Positions 24,361 to 36,909 of a stretch of 64,000 nucleotides of DNA are shown here, piece after piece. Under the pieces are notes generated by a model. The model saw only the letters and a list, made by a program, of their open reading frames with translations. It did no database searches and was not told the origin of the DNA. Position numbers and translations under genes: made by a program. The stretch comes from Crambe crambe (lineage: Eukaryota; Porifera; Demospongiae; Poecilosclerida; Crambeidae): assembly GCA_963924555.1 (NCBI GenBank), contig OZ004583.1:1893501-1957500 (forward strand), read 5' to 3'. The first letter of the stretch is position 1. Each line of letters begins with the position of its first letter.

Positions 24361-26440
24361 CAGTAGCGGTTCCAGGGGGGTTTCTAAGGTTTCTGGAAAC
24401 TCTGGTCAAAGGTCAGTTTAGTCTCAAACCACACAGTCTGCATTTAATTACATAGACCTGGTGCACTTTAGGCATTCAGACTGCTGAAGACTCCTCAGAT
24501 GATGATCATAGTATGGTTGTAGAGTGTCAGTCACCCCAGGCTGACACTAAGTCCTCTGTCAACATATCTGAGGCTGCTTCCAAAGATCATTTAGCTAATG
24601 ACTTTGCACATTATGTCAACCCTATGAATAAACTAAGTAACAGTGAGAGGTTAAAGGCATTACAAGATCATTTTGTGCCTCACGAGAAGTATAGCTTCCC
24701 TATTAGTGTTGAGTATGGATGCTTCAAGTTATGCTGGTTGAAGGAACATAATTGGCTAGTCTACTCACCATCCAAGGACGGGGCATATTGCAAAGCATGT
24801 GTTTTGTTTGGAGAATAAAAATGTGCAAAATTGATAAGCTTATTAAATCACCACTTACTTTTTGGACCACCGCAAGTCAAAAGCTGAAAGATCATGAATG
24901 AAATCTCCTATGCACAAATATGCTGTTTTGAAGGCAGAAACATTTAAAAAAGTAATGCAAAATGAAATTACTCCTATTGATCTTCAGCTTAAGTTTGTGC
25001 TAGCCACTCGGGTTGCCGAAAACCGACAGAAATTGTTAATTTTTTGTGGATTGCTTTAAGAGGCCACAGGGAAGATGAAATGTCTAAAAATTGTGGCAAT
25101 TTCAGAGCTCTACTTGATTTTCGAGTAGATAGTGGTGATTCTATTTTACAAAAACATTTAGAAACAGCCTTTAAGACAGCTATGTACACTTCTAAGACAA
25201 TACAAAATTCAATTATTGGTAGTTATATTATACTACAGGATTTAAAGTGGAAGTGGAATATTCTCTATGATAGCTGATGAATTCAAACCAGGAGCAGATG
25301 CCTGTAATTATCCAATATGTGGATGAGCATCGAGCTATCCAAGAGCTTTTATTTTCTTTATTAAAATGTGACCAAGGGACCACTGGAAAAGAGTTAATTA
25401 CTGGTATATGTGAAGCTATTGGTTTGGATTTTTCACTATGTCGTGGACAGGGTTATGACGGGGCAGGGAATATGGCTGCAAAGGAGCCTCTACCCTTATT
25501 CGTTCTGATTATCCCAAAGCCCTGTATTTTCATTGTGCTTCTCACAAGCTTAACCTCTGTGTAGCTCATTCCTGTAAGCTCACAAGCATTTCTAACATAA
25601 TGAGTTCATTCTGCTCTTTCTATTTTTTTTAATTACTCCCCTGGAAGATAAATTTACTTAGAATCTTTTTTGTCAAATTACCCCAATGTAAGTAAAGGTA
25701 AGCTTATTCCACTATGTCAAACTCGTTGGGTTGAGAGGCTGGATGCTCTAGAAGTTACATTGGATTTATTGGAAGCAGTAGTTGATGCCTGACCGATATG
25801 GCTTTGAACACAGAGAAGTGGAATAGTGATACTATGGCTCAAGCTTCTGCTTTATTGAAAGGTATTGATTATGAATTTATTATTAACTTGGTAATTACCC
25901 AGAAAGTGTTGGCCTTTACAAGTTCTATTACTACTGGATTGCAACAGCGTGGCCTTGATCTAGTCAGAGCATATGAAGAAATTCAAGTAGTAATTCATCT
26001 CTTTGCAGCATACTAGAAATAAAGTGGAAGAATTTCATAAAGAGTGTTGTACATTTTGTTCTAGTATAGCAACATAGAAGCCCAGAAGCCACGTACTTGT
26101 CAAAGGCAGAGATTCCAACAAAATGCCACCACCTCCAACCAAAGTAGCTATTGAAGATTATTTTCAAGTAAATGTCACCATTCCATTACTAGATGAGCGG
26201 ATGAATGAAAGGTTTAGTGATGGTCAAGAGGTTGTAATTAAAGGCTTTATGTTAATCCCTGCTCATGTGGTGATTGACTCGGAATGGAAAAGCTCTGTAG
26301 CACCATTTGTTGCTTTTCATAGCGATTGTTTGCCTTCACTTCTGCAGAATTTGATTTATGGAATCAAAAATGGATTAGGTTTTGGTTACTCAGTTGAAAG
26401 AGCAGCATTCAAAAGCTACTGGTGAAGAGATGAAGCTTTC
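24361..26440 (+). pseudogene. Decayed hAT transposase of the ZMYM1/DUF4371 type
   Basis: Starts at a hAT-like end CAGTAGCGGTTCCAG. Broken frames read a TTF-type zinc-finger entry region (FKLCWLKEHNWLVYSP, AYCKACVLFG), the DUF4371-type segment (LRGHRED, GNFRALLDFRVDSGD, YTSKTIQNS), the motif CRGQGYDGAGNMA around 25440-25480, and a C-terminal LQQRGLDL region. These are the usual landmarks of hAT-like transposases related to zinc-finger MYM-type protein 1. Many stops and frameshifts are present, so it is dead. The right terminus was not identified. Confidence 0.8.
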
Positions 26441-26790
26441 TACAAGTGAGATTAAAAAGCTCAAAATGGCAAGCAGGTAAATTGCTGGATTCTTCTTCTC
26501 TATTCTTCTTCTTCTTCTTAGATAACCATATCTCGTGAACCACTCAAGCTACAGCAAGTATTTCCACTCCAAATTCTACAAACTATGATCTTTTCTATTG
26601 GTCGATCCTCTAAAGAAAAAAGACACTACGGAGCACAGCACTTGACTAACTTTATTGGAAGCCATTTTTTCGATAATACGCATGCGCATGTATTGATATC
26701 CAATTATTCAAAATTATAATAATTATTACTCAGCTAGTTCTGGACTACTCTCTCAACTCAGATCACCATTCCATCTACCAGTAGACTCTT

Positions 26791-27072
26791 CAGTAGCAGA
26801 TCCAGGGGGGTTTCTAGGGTTTCTGGAAACTGGTCAAAGCTCAGACTAGTTAGTTAGCTCAAACCACATGCTTGAAAATACACGCGTACATCTGAGCTGG
26901 GGCCCACGTCATGCACGGGCAAGCCTTATTGTCTGTGCTGCGCTATGGGAAAGAAGGTGTGGTTAATCAGAAATGGGTGTGGTTTCAAAAAAATTTGCAC
27001 GCGCTTATGTATATAAATAATGTCACTAATTTGCTAAGAAACTAGTCAAAAAATTTCCTGGATCCGCCCCTG
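26791..27072. mobile_element. hAT-like MITE with 5-bp duplication
   Basis: Ends CAGTAGCAGATCCAGG and CCTGGATCCGCCCCTG, flanked directly by CTCTT on both sides. Its left 60 bp closely match the left end of the hAT copy at 24361 (ggggggtttctagggtttct), so it is probably a deletion derivative of that family. Confidence 0.68.
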
Positions 27073-27240
27073 CTCTTCATCTGCATCTTCAACCTAGCTC
27101 AACACTATCAACAGAGAGGGGAAAAAGACCAGGAACAAGTAAGGGAAAAAATATTTCCATGAAGTGTAAAAAATGTAGGGATGACCATTGCTCAAAAAAG
27201 TAAGGAAACAAGGGTAGGTATGAGAATCAATCTTTGTTTT

Positions 27241-27326
27241 GTATATCCAGCAAACAATCCCTACATAATATGTCAGGTAGCTTCAGATAATAGTGCGTAT
27301 ATGTAGGGATTGTTGGCTGGATATAG
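27241..27326. repeat. Imperfect hairpin
   Basis: Arms tatccagcaaacaatcccta and tagggattgttggctggata flank a 38-bp loop. It lies inside the 24309-27543 element. Confidence 0.7.
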
Positions 27327-27552
27327 AGAACAAACCCATTTCAAAGCAACAGAACAATCTCTAGCTAGAGTTGCTGACTCAGCTCTCAAAATTATGATGA
27401 TGTAATGTTTTTTACGATTTGTGTAACGGACGTGCCTGAAAGTATAGTGAATCCCTTTAATTGAAGGGCTGGCGTGCATGCACATGCAATTGATACCAGC
27501 TTTTCCACCGCCCCGCGAAAAAGCGGGCTTGGGTACGAGGCTAGGATTAGAG

Positions 27553-29190
27553 TAGCAAGTCCTGGGACCCTATTTCACAGGACAGATTATCCTAGTGCGC
27601 ATGCAGAAACTGAAATTTGTGAAATAAATGTTGTGATGTAATTCTTAAGAATATAATATGACACGAGGAAACTCATTCCAACACACACAATTTCGATCAC
27701 TTTGTACCTGTGGGTGGTGGAATGCCTTAATTGGTCTAGTTGAAAGCTGCTGCTGCTGGCCAGTGCACAGGAGTTGATTTGACATCCTGTGGAAGTAACT
27801 GTGTCCAGACATTATCATCCTCTCAAGTTAGCTATTATAACAAAATGCATAATTATTCTGAAAGGAAAAGGACTTTTAGCTGAGTGTGTGCCACATTTTT
27901 GGCAAGGTCTCACTCTCTAACTCTCAGAGTCTAGTGTTTACTGAAATCATAATCTTTTGATTGCCTCATATCAACAATTGTAGCTGCTACTTTTGTTTGT
28001 ATATTCAACATCAAGTGGACATCCAAAAAGGTGTGGTTAGGCAAAAGTGGGCATGGTCAGACAAAACATTTTCCATATCCACCTTGCCTCTGCCAGCTGT
28101 GTCCACCCCACCTCCATCAGCTGTGTCCATCCTACCTCTGTCAGCTGTGTCCACCCTCCCTCCACCAGCCATGTCCACCCCACCTCTGCCAACTGTGTCC
28201 ATCCTGCCTCTGCTAACCATGTCAACCCCACCTCTGCCAGCTGTGTCTACTTCTTCACCTGTTACTAATCATCCAGTAGCCATTACTTCCACACCCAGCA
28301 CCTCTAGCTACAGCATTGAAGGAAGCTCGTTCTTCAAGGTCTCCTTTGTCAGAGTTACTGATTATCCCTATAACTGTACTCCAAAGTGGAAGAAGAGCAA
28401 CGTGAAGTCATCGGCACGTGTGCTCACAAGTGCCGAGTCCTTAGAATTCTTGGAATTAAAAGAACAGCAGAAAAAAAGAGGTGCAGGAACTTAAAGAAAA
28501 GAAAAAGAAAGAGCAGGAAGAGAGAAGGAGCAAGATTCCAAGCAGTATCCGACATGAAAGGTAGCTAAGGCTATTCCTAAAGTGTCTAATGATATGTGTG
28601 CTGGGACCTATGTGGATGATGTGGATGAATCCGGCGAGGTAACTGCTGACTGGATATTCAGTGTGCATGCAGACAGTGTGTGCAAGGTGTGGAGCCATGC
28701 ATGTTCACTGTTTGGAAAAGCATGCTGCTGGATATGTGTGTGCTCTTTGCTTTAATGTATTCAGTTAATAAGCTTTCTTGTATTCATTCAAAAACATATT
28801 AATTTGTCCATAATACTGTTTTCAATTGGTGGTTGACAATAATACAATTATGATATGCGTATATACTAGCTAGTATAGTCTGGTCGATCGGTTTGGCTGA
28901 GGTCGATCAGCTCTTTGTAGTTAGCTGGATCGGATCGCTGCTCCTACAGTAGTTTCAGCTCAGACAGTCAGCTCATACTGCGAGTAAAAGAATTGGCGAA
29001 GGTTAGTAACTAAGGTGGTCGAGAATTGATAACTTACGCTAATGCTTATTATGAAAGCTAGTTGTATTCTATAAAATTAAAGGTATGATTAACATGAAAT
29101 AAATAAATTTTGTGTTCCTAAACTAGTTGTTCACGCTGTATGTAGAGACTTACAATTAGGATGCCTTTATCAAAGATCCATTAATTCCAG
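27553..29190 (+). other. Rest of gene 2 intron 2
   Basis: Intronic DNA. Apart from the pogo-type remnant at about 27990-28760 it shows no gene or complete transposon. Confidence 0.5.
27990..28760 (+). pseudogene. Pogo/Tigger-type transposase C-terminal remnant with 24-bp repeat
   Basis: An open frame to 28494 begins with a minisatellite of about seven units of cacctctgccagctgtgtcc type (28080-28250). It continues into SARVLTSAESLEFLELKEQQKK and then, after a frameshift, a lysine/arginine-rich tail. The string ARVLTS...L.EKE..KK and the degenerate Cys/His segment that follows (MCAGTYVDDVDESG...DWIFSVHADSVCKVWSHAC) match the C-terminal part of DDE_1 (pogo/jerky) transposases by pattern. No DDE core is present. 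Assigned by pattern only. Confidence 0.5.
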
Positions 29191-31309
29191 TCCACAGTGA
29201 CTCATCATAATGGAGGGAGACAAAATTTTATGGAGCAGAGAATTCTCTGGCGGGCACCACCTGAAATGAATGGAAGAGTTGAATTCCGGTAAGTAGCTAG
29301 CTATTATGCTCTCTCAAAATACTCAGATCAGACAGGTTAGTTGAAAGGCATAGTTTACATAATGAGGATCTACACAAACATTTCTCTCTTCTAAACTTCA
29401 GGTATTCTGTTGTTCAAAGATTGCCAACATACTATTCCAACTTGCAGGCTTCATTGGAGGTATTAATATTTAGAGAACCTCGCATACGTACCTAACCCAC
29501 CCAAGTTTGGAAATGTGAAGCAACTTAATACCTTAAGGACACTATTGCTAAATTCTTAGTGGGTGCTTGTATTTGGTGGGTTATTTCTTGCCATCAATTC
29601 AAGAGTTCCATGGTTATCTATGTTTTTTTTTTGTTTGTACGTAGTTGCTGTAAGACTCCAATAGCTAGCTGTTATTGTAAAATTCTAAAAGACTTGTGGT
29701 AGCTATAGCTACTAAAGTTAACAACTTTGATGCTTCTCACTAAAATGTAATAGCAATTAAATAGTGTCCTTGAGGTATATTATTTCAAGTGAAAATTATT
29801 ATTTTTTGTGTCATAATTTTGAGTGAAGCCTATAGTGATGTGTGTCTGCACAATGTGCATATATTTCTATATACACTACTTACAAGTCCAGATATGTCAG
29901 GTTCCACAGCAGTTCTCATTGCCATATGCTACAGGGTATTCTTGTCCTCTACAGGAGAACAGGGGAGCAGTGCTACCTCAAACTATGGAACTGACTACTC
30001 CACCACCTACTGAACCACCATCTGGACCTGTGAGTGTAGTTTGACATCTTTCAACCTTATCAGAGAATTTGTATACCATATTGTTTGTTTGTTTGTTATT
30101 GTTACTTTGCACCTAAGGAACTCCAAATTTGTTGCAAAACAACCCTGATTACTTACATGTTGATTTCTGCTTTAGGTGGTTTTTCAAGTCAGCCAACCTC
30201 CTGGTTGTATATATGGGACTGGAAACTGCAAGCGTTCTGTGAGGTTTTTGATTAATGAAACACATTTTACCTTCGACTTAGAAGGAGATGAGGCAGGATG
30301 GGTAGCTGTGGGCTTCAGCATAACACAAGATATGGTATTATTCTTGTTGTTGATTTTTGTTGTTGTTGCTAAAAGATAATTATAGAATGAGGTGGGAGGA
30401 GGAGGTCAACTGTACCTTTATGCTAGTAGACTGCATGTAATGTCTTAACTTCAGTATATACCTCCTTCCCTTTCAGTTCTCCACAGATGTGTTTGCTTGT
30501 GCGAGGAGTGCTGATGGTACTATGGTGCAAGTCTTGGATACATGGAACGTTGCTGGAGCAAGAGCAAATGAAGTGGATGATACTCAAGACGACATACAAG
30601 CTATTTCAGCTGAATTCATAAACGATCGAATCACATGCAGGTAACTGCATTAGAAATTACTTCGACAATCAAGCAGGTAGCTAACTGCATCAGCGGGGTT
30701 AAGAAAAATACTTTGCCTGAACTCTGAAGGCAGGAATATTTTGCCTTCAGCACTGTAGCTACCTGGGCATTTTGGTGTACCTCTCTATTTATAGTTCAGA
30801 AGATTACTGCCTCAGATGAGACAGTTGTGGCTATAGCTAATAATTATTATGAATGATCTCTTCCTTCCCCATCTCATAATTATGCAGTTTTACTCGAACT
30901 ATTAATGGTGAAAATCCTGGTCGGGACATCTGCTTGAAAGATGAGCTCTTTGTGATGGTTGGAAGTAGTATTAACCAGCTGACTAGTTCAGGCCAACTTC
31001 TGACCCACGTGGGTGGAGGTGTCGCTATTCCCCTTATTACTGTAACACCCATAAACATTTCGAATGATGGATCACCATCAGAGGAGACACAAGTCACTCT
31101 TACTGGAGACACTTCCCCCACCCCTAGCACTGGAGTCACTTCTCCTACCCCTACCACCAGTGCCACTCCCCTTATCACTGATGCTACTTCCCCTACCAGT
31201 AATGCCACTTCCCCTAGTATTCTTGCTACTAACCGGAGCATGTTAGTTCAAGCTCATGGAATTGTGATAATTTTTGTACTTAATATCATGACTATTGTGC
31301 AATAGCTAC

Positions 31310-31378
31310 ATAGTGTACGTACATGCATGTATGCATGCTTAGCAGTGTACGTACATGCACGTATGCATGCTTAGCAGT
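31310..31378 (+). repeat. Two-copy tandem repeat
   Basis: Two copies of a 38-bp unit built on tgtacgtacatgca-cgtatgcatgcttagcag. It is rich in alternating purine-pyrimidine steps. Confidence 0.8.
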
Positions 31379-31990
31379 GACACATCAAATTTGTTTAGAT
31401 TTGCTGTAGTAGCAGTAACTATCTGGTACAATTTTATATGGAGCCATATAAAATCATTACATAAGAGATTTTACGCAGTTTGGTCTTATATGTCATCTTC
31501 AGTCCCTGTTCCATCAATCTTCAAGTATGGGGGCTGAACAATTAGTGGAAACCAGTGCTTTTATCTGTCATCACTTCGGCATTATAGTGGCAAGCTTGTC
31601 AATAGCAAGTTCTATTTAACTGTTTAGCAGATATTAGATTGGCATGTGCATTCCATATTAGTTAGCAGTGTCCATACTACAGAGTCCACATTCTAATTCT
31701 GAATTATCAATTCATCAGTGCCTGCACTATAAAAATACTGCTTGGAGAACTACACAGATACGATCAAGATGGAGACACTATTATGCAATGTATCACCCCT
31801 ACATCCAGCTACCTCACTACAAAATCTAGAGAGGATGTTAGGTTGATGCTTAGGCCATACAAATTAGATTTCCTGTTTCTCATCAGCTCCCTCATTGATT
31901 TTCGTCAAAGTAACACACAAACTTTGGTGTGCCAGTGTATTAATAGAGAGACTCATTGTGACAGCTGCTTAAGTTAGGCAACCTTTTTAA

Positions 31991-31991
31991 T

Positions 31992-32037
<46 letters not shown>
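31991..32037. repeat. (CA)n microsatellite
   Basis: About 23 CA dinucleotides in a row. A second, interrupted CA tract of about 60 bp lies at 32868-32925. Confidence 0.95.
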
Positions 32038-32039
<2 letters not shown>

Positions 32040-32228
32040 TGAGTCACACTTAGTAAAGCTTAAGTCAAGCTACAACCAGATAATTTACACTATATACATA
32101 CCACAAACTTATACATTATGCATAAAAATTAAATGAGCACATGGTGACAAGAAAAAAGAAAAGGTGATATGAAAATCCTCAGCCATCAGGTACAGTCATA
32201 ATTTGGTAGTATAACACACAATAGCAAC

Positions 32229-32388
32229 TGTGACAGTCGAGGGTAGAAATCAAACTTTATTCACGCTTCTACTTTTGAAAAAAAAAAGTTCGAAAGGCAG
32301 AAAATTTTATTTCAAAGCATCAGTCATGACAAAAGTAAACTTTGAAAAAAACGTGAATAAAGTTTGATTTCTACCCTCGACTGTCACA
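32229..32388. mobile_element. Palindromic MITE
   Basis: A 160-bp element with perfect terminal inverted repeats of about 37 bp beginning TGTGACAGTCGAGGGTAG. No coding capacity and no clear target duplication. Confidence 0.75.
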
Positions 32389-33339
32389 ACTACATTTAGA
32401 TAGAGAAAGTACAGGCAACTAGATAATCAAACCTAAGAATCAACCAACATGGTAGCTTGCACACCAAAAAACCAACAGACTAAGTCACATGATGTCACTT
32501 AGAAGTTGAAAAAACCATCATGAGAACTACACAGTCAAGTTCAGGGGGCGTGTCCTACAATGACACAGTCTGGACTCCTGTGGGAGACTAAAGGGACTGA
32601 AACCTATGGTCGGTGATGACCTCCCCCTGATGACCAGATAAGAAGTTTTCGAAGGGAATAAGTTCTCAAAAAAACAACAAAAAAACTCGAACAACTCAAT
32701 AGAATCATCCTACAATCATACCATAAGTGTAGTAATAGTCCTAAAGGGATAATTATTAAGTTAAATTGATTAAGCTCCTAATAAGTGACCTCTACCTGTG
32801 ATAAAGCAATGGACAAAGGTAATTACCAAACTTATACTTTATGTTCTTTCTCTCTTATGATCCTAACACACACACACGCACACACGCACACACACATGCA
32901 CACGCACACACACACACACACACACTGCACAGAGAGAGATAGAGAGAAAACCGGAAAAACAAAAAAAACATTGACCATTCGTAGATTATGAAGGCAGCCA
33001 TTTACTTCATGTGAATGCATGATATTGAATCTATACAGCAACCATAACCACGACTCTCAGGTCATGACTCATTGAAATTGTATATCTATGTCTACACTCC
33101 AAAATGCCCCAGGCATAGGTACATTGGTACATACGTGTCCTGAATTAGTAGCGCTGTGCTTGCATAATGCGCAGTAATGAGCTAGATTGTTTTCTACACA
33201 GTACTGACTACAGCCTTTTATCATAGAGGCTATAGGCTTATATAAGTATAGGCACTTGGCTTATCTAAGTGCTTGTGGTAAGCATATGTGTATGAAGCTT
33301 CCACCACTAACATGACTCTAACTTAATTGTCTCTGATAG

Positions 33340-33490
33340 CACTGGAGCCTATCAGCTGGGACCCTCACCTTGTCAAAAACTAGAAACGGTTCACAAGTTT
33401 GCATTGAGGATGTGTCTGCATCAGTGGGATTGTGGCTACAATGATCTCCTAGACAAAGTTGGACTACCTACTCTGAGAATGTTTTTAAAG
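33340..33490 (+). pseudogene. LINE ORF2 C-terminal scrap
   Basis: Across three frames one can follow LE-ISWDPHLVKN, then QKFALRMCLHQWDCGYNDLLDKVGLPTLR. This is the region after the RT thumb in CR1/jockey-like LINEs. Stops and frame changes are numerous. Confidence 0.6.
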
Positions 33491-33855
33491 ATTGCTAGCT
33501 AGCAGCATAGCTAGCTACAAAAGAATGGATCCGTTTTTCCAATCTGCAATGTGCTGCTTTAAGCTCACTTCTACCTGGTGTGTTTGGTATCAAAAGAAAG
33601 CCACTAAGACTATACCAAAACTGGTGCACTTTGTTAGGGCACACCTTCTTTGCATAAAATGCCATTCTCTTAACTAGAACAAGATTCTCTCATAGGCTAC
33701 AATACAAGAATACCACTATTGTTGCAACTTGCACTGTGTAGTGGTGAAAATTATTTTCATCAGACATTCAAGGCGAGTGTAGATATGTTGGCAAAGGGAT
33801 ATTGAATGACAAGAGTTCCATAGCTATCTGACTTGGCTATTCTTGTCCTCTGCAG

Positions 33856-35056
33856 GAGAACAGGAGAGAAGTGCTAGCTACCTCAAACTATGGAACCAAC
33901 TACACCACCACCATCACCAACTACACCACCAACTACTTCACCGCCATCACCAACTACACCACCAACTACTCCACCGCCACCTACAACTGCACCACCATCC
34001 AAACCTGTGAGTAACAGTTTGGCATCTTGCAACCTTGTCATAGAATTTGCCTGCCATATCCAGTGGTTTGTTTGTTTGTTTGTTTGCTTGTCTGTCTGTC
34101 TGTCTGTTTGTTTGGTTTTTTGTTTGTTTGTTTGTTTGTTTGTTTGTTATCTAAGGAACTCACTTCACACTGAAAATGAGTATAATTGACTTAACACTTC
34201 TCTGTTGCGAAACAACCCTTGTCCCCTCACATGTTGACAGATGTTTCTGCTTTAGGTGATTTTTGAAGTCAGCCAACCTTCTGGTTGTACACATGGGACT
34301 GGAAACTGTGAGCATTCTGTGAGATTTTTAGGAGTAGTGAAACACAATGTCATTTTACCTTCGACTTGGAAGGAGATGAGGCAGGATGGGTAGCTGTGGG
34401 TTTCAACACAACACAAGATATGGTATGTTTCTTCATTATTGTTGTGGTCGTCGTCGTTGTTATTGTTTTTGTTGAAGGATAATAATAGGTGGGAGGAAGC
34501 TATTATTAGTTTCAGTGTACCTCTTTCTCTTTCAGTTCTCCACGGATGTGTATGCTTGTGAGTCGGAAGTTTAGGTTGGCTTGAACTAGTTAGCTGGTTA
34601 ATACTAGTTCCCACCATCACAAAAAACTCTCCTTGCAAGCGAATGTCCCGTCCAGGATTTTCACCATCAATAGTTCGATTAAAACTGCATAGAAGGAGGG
34701 GGACGAAAGACACTCAATAATCTCAACTTAGGCTTTTGGGGCAGTAATTTTCTGCATTATAGAGAGGTTATCTCAGCACCAAAATGCAAAGGTACAGTGC
34801 AGAAGGCAGTAGCTATGCCTGCCTTTAAGTTCAAAGTTCAGGCAAAAAATACTAATCTTAACCCTGATGAAGTTATCTGCATGTGATTCGATTGTTCATA
34901 CAAATTCAGCTGAAAGAGTTTGTATATCACTTTGATTATCATCTCTTAGATTTTGTCTTGATCCAAGAATGTTCCATGTATCCAAGACTTGTACCATTGT
35001 ACAATCAGCAGTCCTGGCACAAGCATACACATCCATGGAGAACTGAGGTACACTGA
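33856..35056 (+). pseudogene. Reeler-DOMON gene 3, rearranged fragment
   Basis: Plus-strand homologues of exon 5 (33856-34006, with a 4-bp duplication that shifts the frame), exon 6 (34256-34422, 167 nt instead of 159-162) and the first 25 bp of exon 7 (34536-34560). At 34561 the sequence switches strand. Reverse complements of an exon 8 piece (about 34700-34565) and of exon 7 (about 35045-34880) follow. No Reeler exons are found. Exon 7 has a 2-bp insertion near 34903. It resembles gene 4 most and is clearly dead. Confidence 0.82.
34067..34148. repeat. (GTTT)n tract
   Basis: GTTT/GTCT tetranucleotide repeat in the intron after exon 5. An expanded counterpart sits at the equivalent place in gene 4 (40250-40350, GTTT then GCTT), so the repeat predates the duplication of the genes. 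Confidence 0.9.
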
Positions 35057-36909
35057 AACTAATGATTATAGTTAACCTTATCTTCCTCACATCTATTATT
35101 AGATTAGATCCCCTCCTTTAGAAGACATCTGATTATATAGCTACAGCTACCATGAATGTATATGTAGCGTACGGTCCCCTATTATGGCCACGAGCCTATA
35201 CTGACTAATAGCCTTTTGCACTGCACATGTGCAATAGGAACAGAGGTCATGTGAGACCGCGTGATTTGTACAGCTGCTTATTTTTGAGACTAGCTAGGTC
35301 TCTAGCACTATAAATTAGCAGCTTTTATTAGCCAGCTAGCTGATAGAGCTACCTAGATCATAGCTAGGTCTCTTAGCACTGGCTAGCCAATAACAACACA
35401 ATTTTTACCTATAAATTAGTTCCTCCTTCAGTTGAGAGAGGATTTTCCCCAGCCATACAAGCAATAACAAGCCACACACTTAGAGAAACAAACCACACTG
35501 TAAACAGCTGCAATAATTTGGCACAACGCGCATGGTCCGCACACAAATAATTGTTTCCAATCCTGTGTACGTAGTCTAATTATCTAAGAGCAAATCAAAA
35601 GGAAAACCCTTAGCTAACATTAAAAATTTCCATCCTTGATGGCTGCCCAACCAAGCAGGTAACTACGAACAGAAACAATTTGTTGTATTCAGAACTGTAA
35701 AAAAATGACATACAGCACCACCAATCTTTTAATACCCCAGGCCAACCCCAGATAAAGTCGATATTCTCTCTTGATAGGTACAGATGTGTGTATCACATAC
35801 GTTTGATACTATTATGTTTCCTGGGAGTAAGATTTTCATCCAATTGAGCAAGAGTTACACTAAAGATGCTATAGGTTCCTGAATCAGAATGCCCTTATCT
35901 CTCTTTGAACTCTATCACAGAAGAGCTACTACCACACTTTATGTCTGTACTCCTTTTTCATGGGATCGGGAATACCAGTTTTCTCTCTACATTCTATCAT
36001 TTTTGTGTGGTTCACTAGGACAAGTGACAGCAGATCCTGCCTCCCCTTCCCTCCGACTTGTTGGCTGTGGATATTTTAGAGTATATTCATCATGATTTCA
36101 GCAATCTTCACCAGTCACCCTCTTTTATTCAATGAAATCAGAGTCTCTCCATGACTTGCACTATCATCAGGAGAACAGTGTGGGAACGAGCAGACATGAC
36201 CATGCCCTCTACCGAAGCTCTAAAGCTCCACTGGAATCGCTCCCTGTGGTATTAGAGATGTGGCATCATGCAACTTCCAACGACATTGATCTTCCAGGTA
36301 AGTTAGCTGTTTGAGAAATGTAATTAAGATTCGATTTCTAGCTCACTGACTCACATACATTTACCTATATAGCTGGAAATGGTTGGATGGAAAAGTCCAA
36401 AGTGTCTTAGACGTTCCTGAAAACATGGCAAGAGTTGATAGGAGATAATATAGAGAGTGATGAAGAACATGAACTAAATGAAAGACAGGATGAATGGGTG
36501 TGACATTTGCATTTTACAATACTTACATGTGTACATCCACAAAATTGCTACTGTATATTATACAAGCATTACTGCACAGGATCCAGCTAGAATCTGAAGT
36601 GTCCACTGCTAGGAACGAAAATTCTAGCAAGAAACACTATGACGTGATGAAACTAGCCAAGCAACAGAGGCAACATATAGCTGAATTTTCTGCCTGTTTA
36701 TAGCTTGCAACAATGTTTACTGTGCAGTAATACTTACCTAGGTTTCATCTTTAGCCGAAAGTGCTCTCCATATTGCTTCTTCGGCTTCTAAGAGGCAGTT
36801 ACAGTCCATACAAAACACCCGCACAGTTTCTGTTTTTCGACTACAATTTATGACGTCATCGCTACTACGCGGTACCTAATTAATTACGTGCACTGGCGAT
36901 TAGACTGAA
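35057..36909. other. Intergenic region upstream of gene 4
   Basis: Mostly unassigned AT-rich DNA. Around 36010-36700 short open frames (for example GTSRHDHALYRSSKAPLESLPVVLEMWHHA) look like a decayed coding sequence, possibly from a mobile element, but the family was not recognised. No intact gene. The final 150 bp should include the gene 4 promoter. Confidence 0.4.

Larger units (their letters stand above)
24309..27543. mobile_element. Mutator-like element with 9-bp duplication, holding hAT debris
   Basis: Termini TAGCCTCGTACCCAGGCCCG and CGGGCTTGGGTACGAGGCTA enclose 3,235 bp, flanked by the 9-bp repeat GGATTAGAG (24300-24308 and 27544-27552). A 9-bp duplication is typical of Mutator-like elements, but no MULE transposase is present. 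The interior is occupied by a decayed hAT gene and a small hAT-like MITE. Confidence 0.75.
23455..31305 (+). pseudogene. Reeler-DOMON gene 2 with premature stop
   Basis: The same exon plan as gene 1: 23455-23671, 24065-24234, 29191-29288, 29402-29459, 29955-30029, 30176-30334, 30477-30640 and 30898-31305. Signal peptide, Reeler and DOMON modules are recognisable, and splice sites and phases are preserved. Exon 2 has an in-frame TGA at 24223-24225, where genes 1 and 4 have ATG or AGA, so translation should stop after about 125 residues. Intron 2 is 5 kb long because of transposon insertions. The tail is a short Ser/Thr/Pro stretch ending in a hydrophobic GPI-type signal (QAHGIVIIFVLNIMTIV). 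Only the one stop breaks the gene; a recent pseudogene, stop polymorphism or alternative splicing are all possible. Confidence 0.72.
31306..33855. other. Intergenic region between gene 2 and fragment 3
   Basis: Contains a 38-bp tandem duplication at 31310-31378, two CA microsatellites, a 160-bp palindromic MITE and a LINE remnant, each listed separately. No host gene is seen. A short open frame at 31783-31977 (64 codons) has no recognisable features. Confidence 0.5.

Noticed and set aside
26791..27072. 8-bp hAT duplication
   Set aside because: The eight flanking bases do not match; only CTCTT is directly repeated, so a 5-bp duplication is reported.
28011..28268. Alternative frames of the 24-bp repeat
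   Set aside because: Repeat artefacts; only the frame leading into the pogo-like tail has any support.
32785..33041. Short open frames across CA repeats
   Set aside because: Microsatellite translation with no other support.
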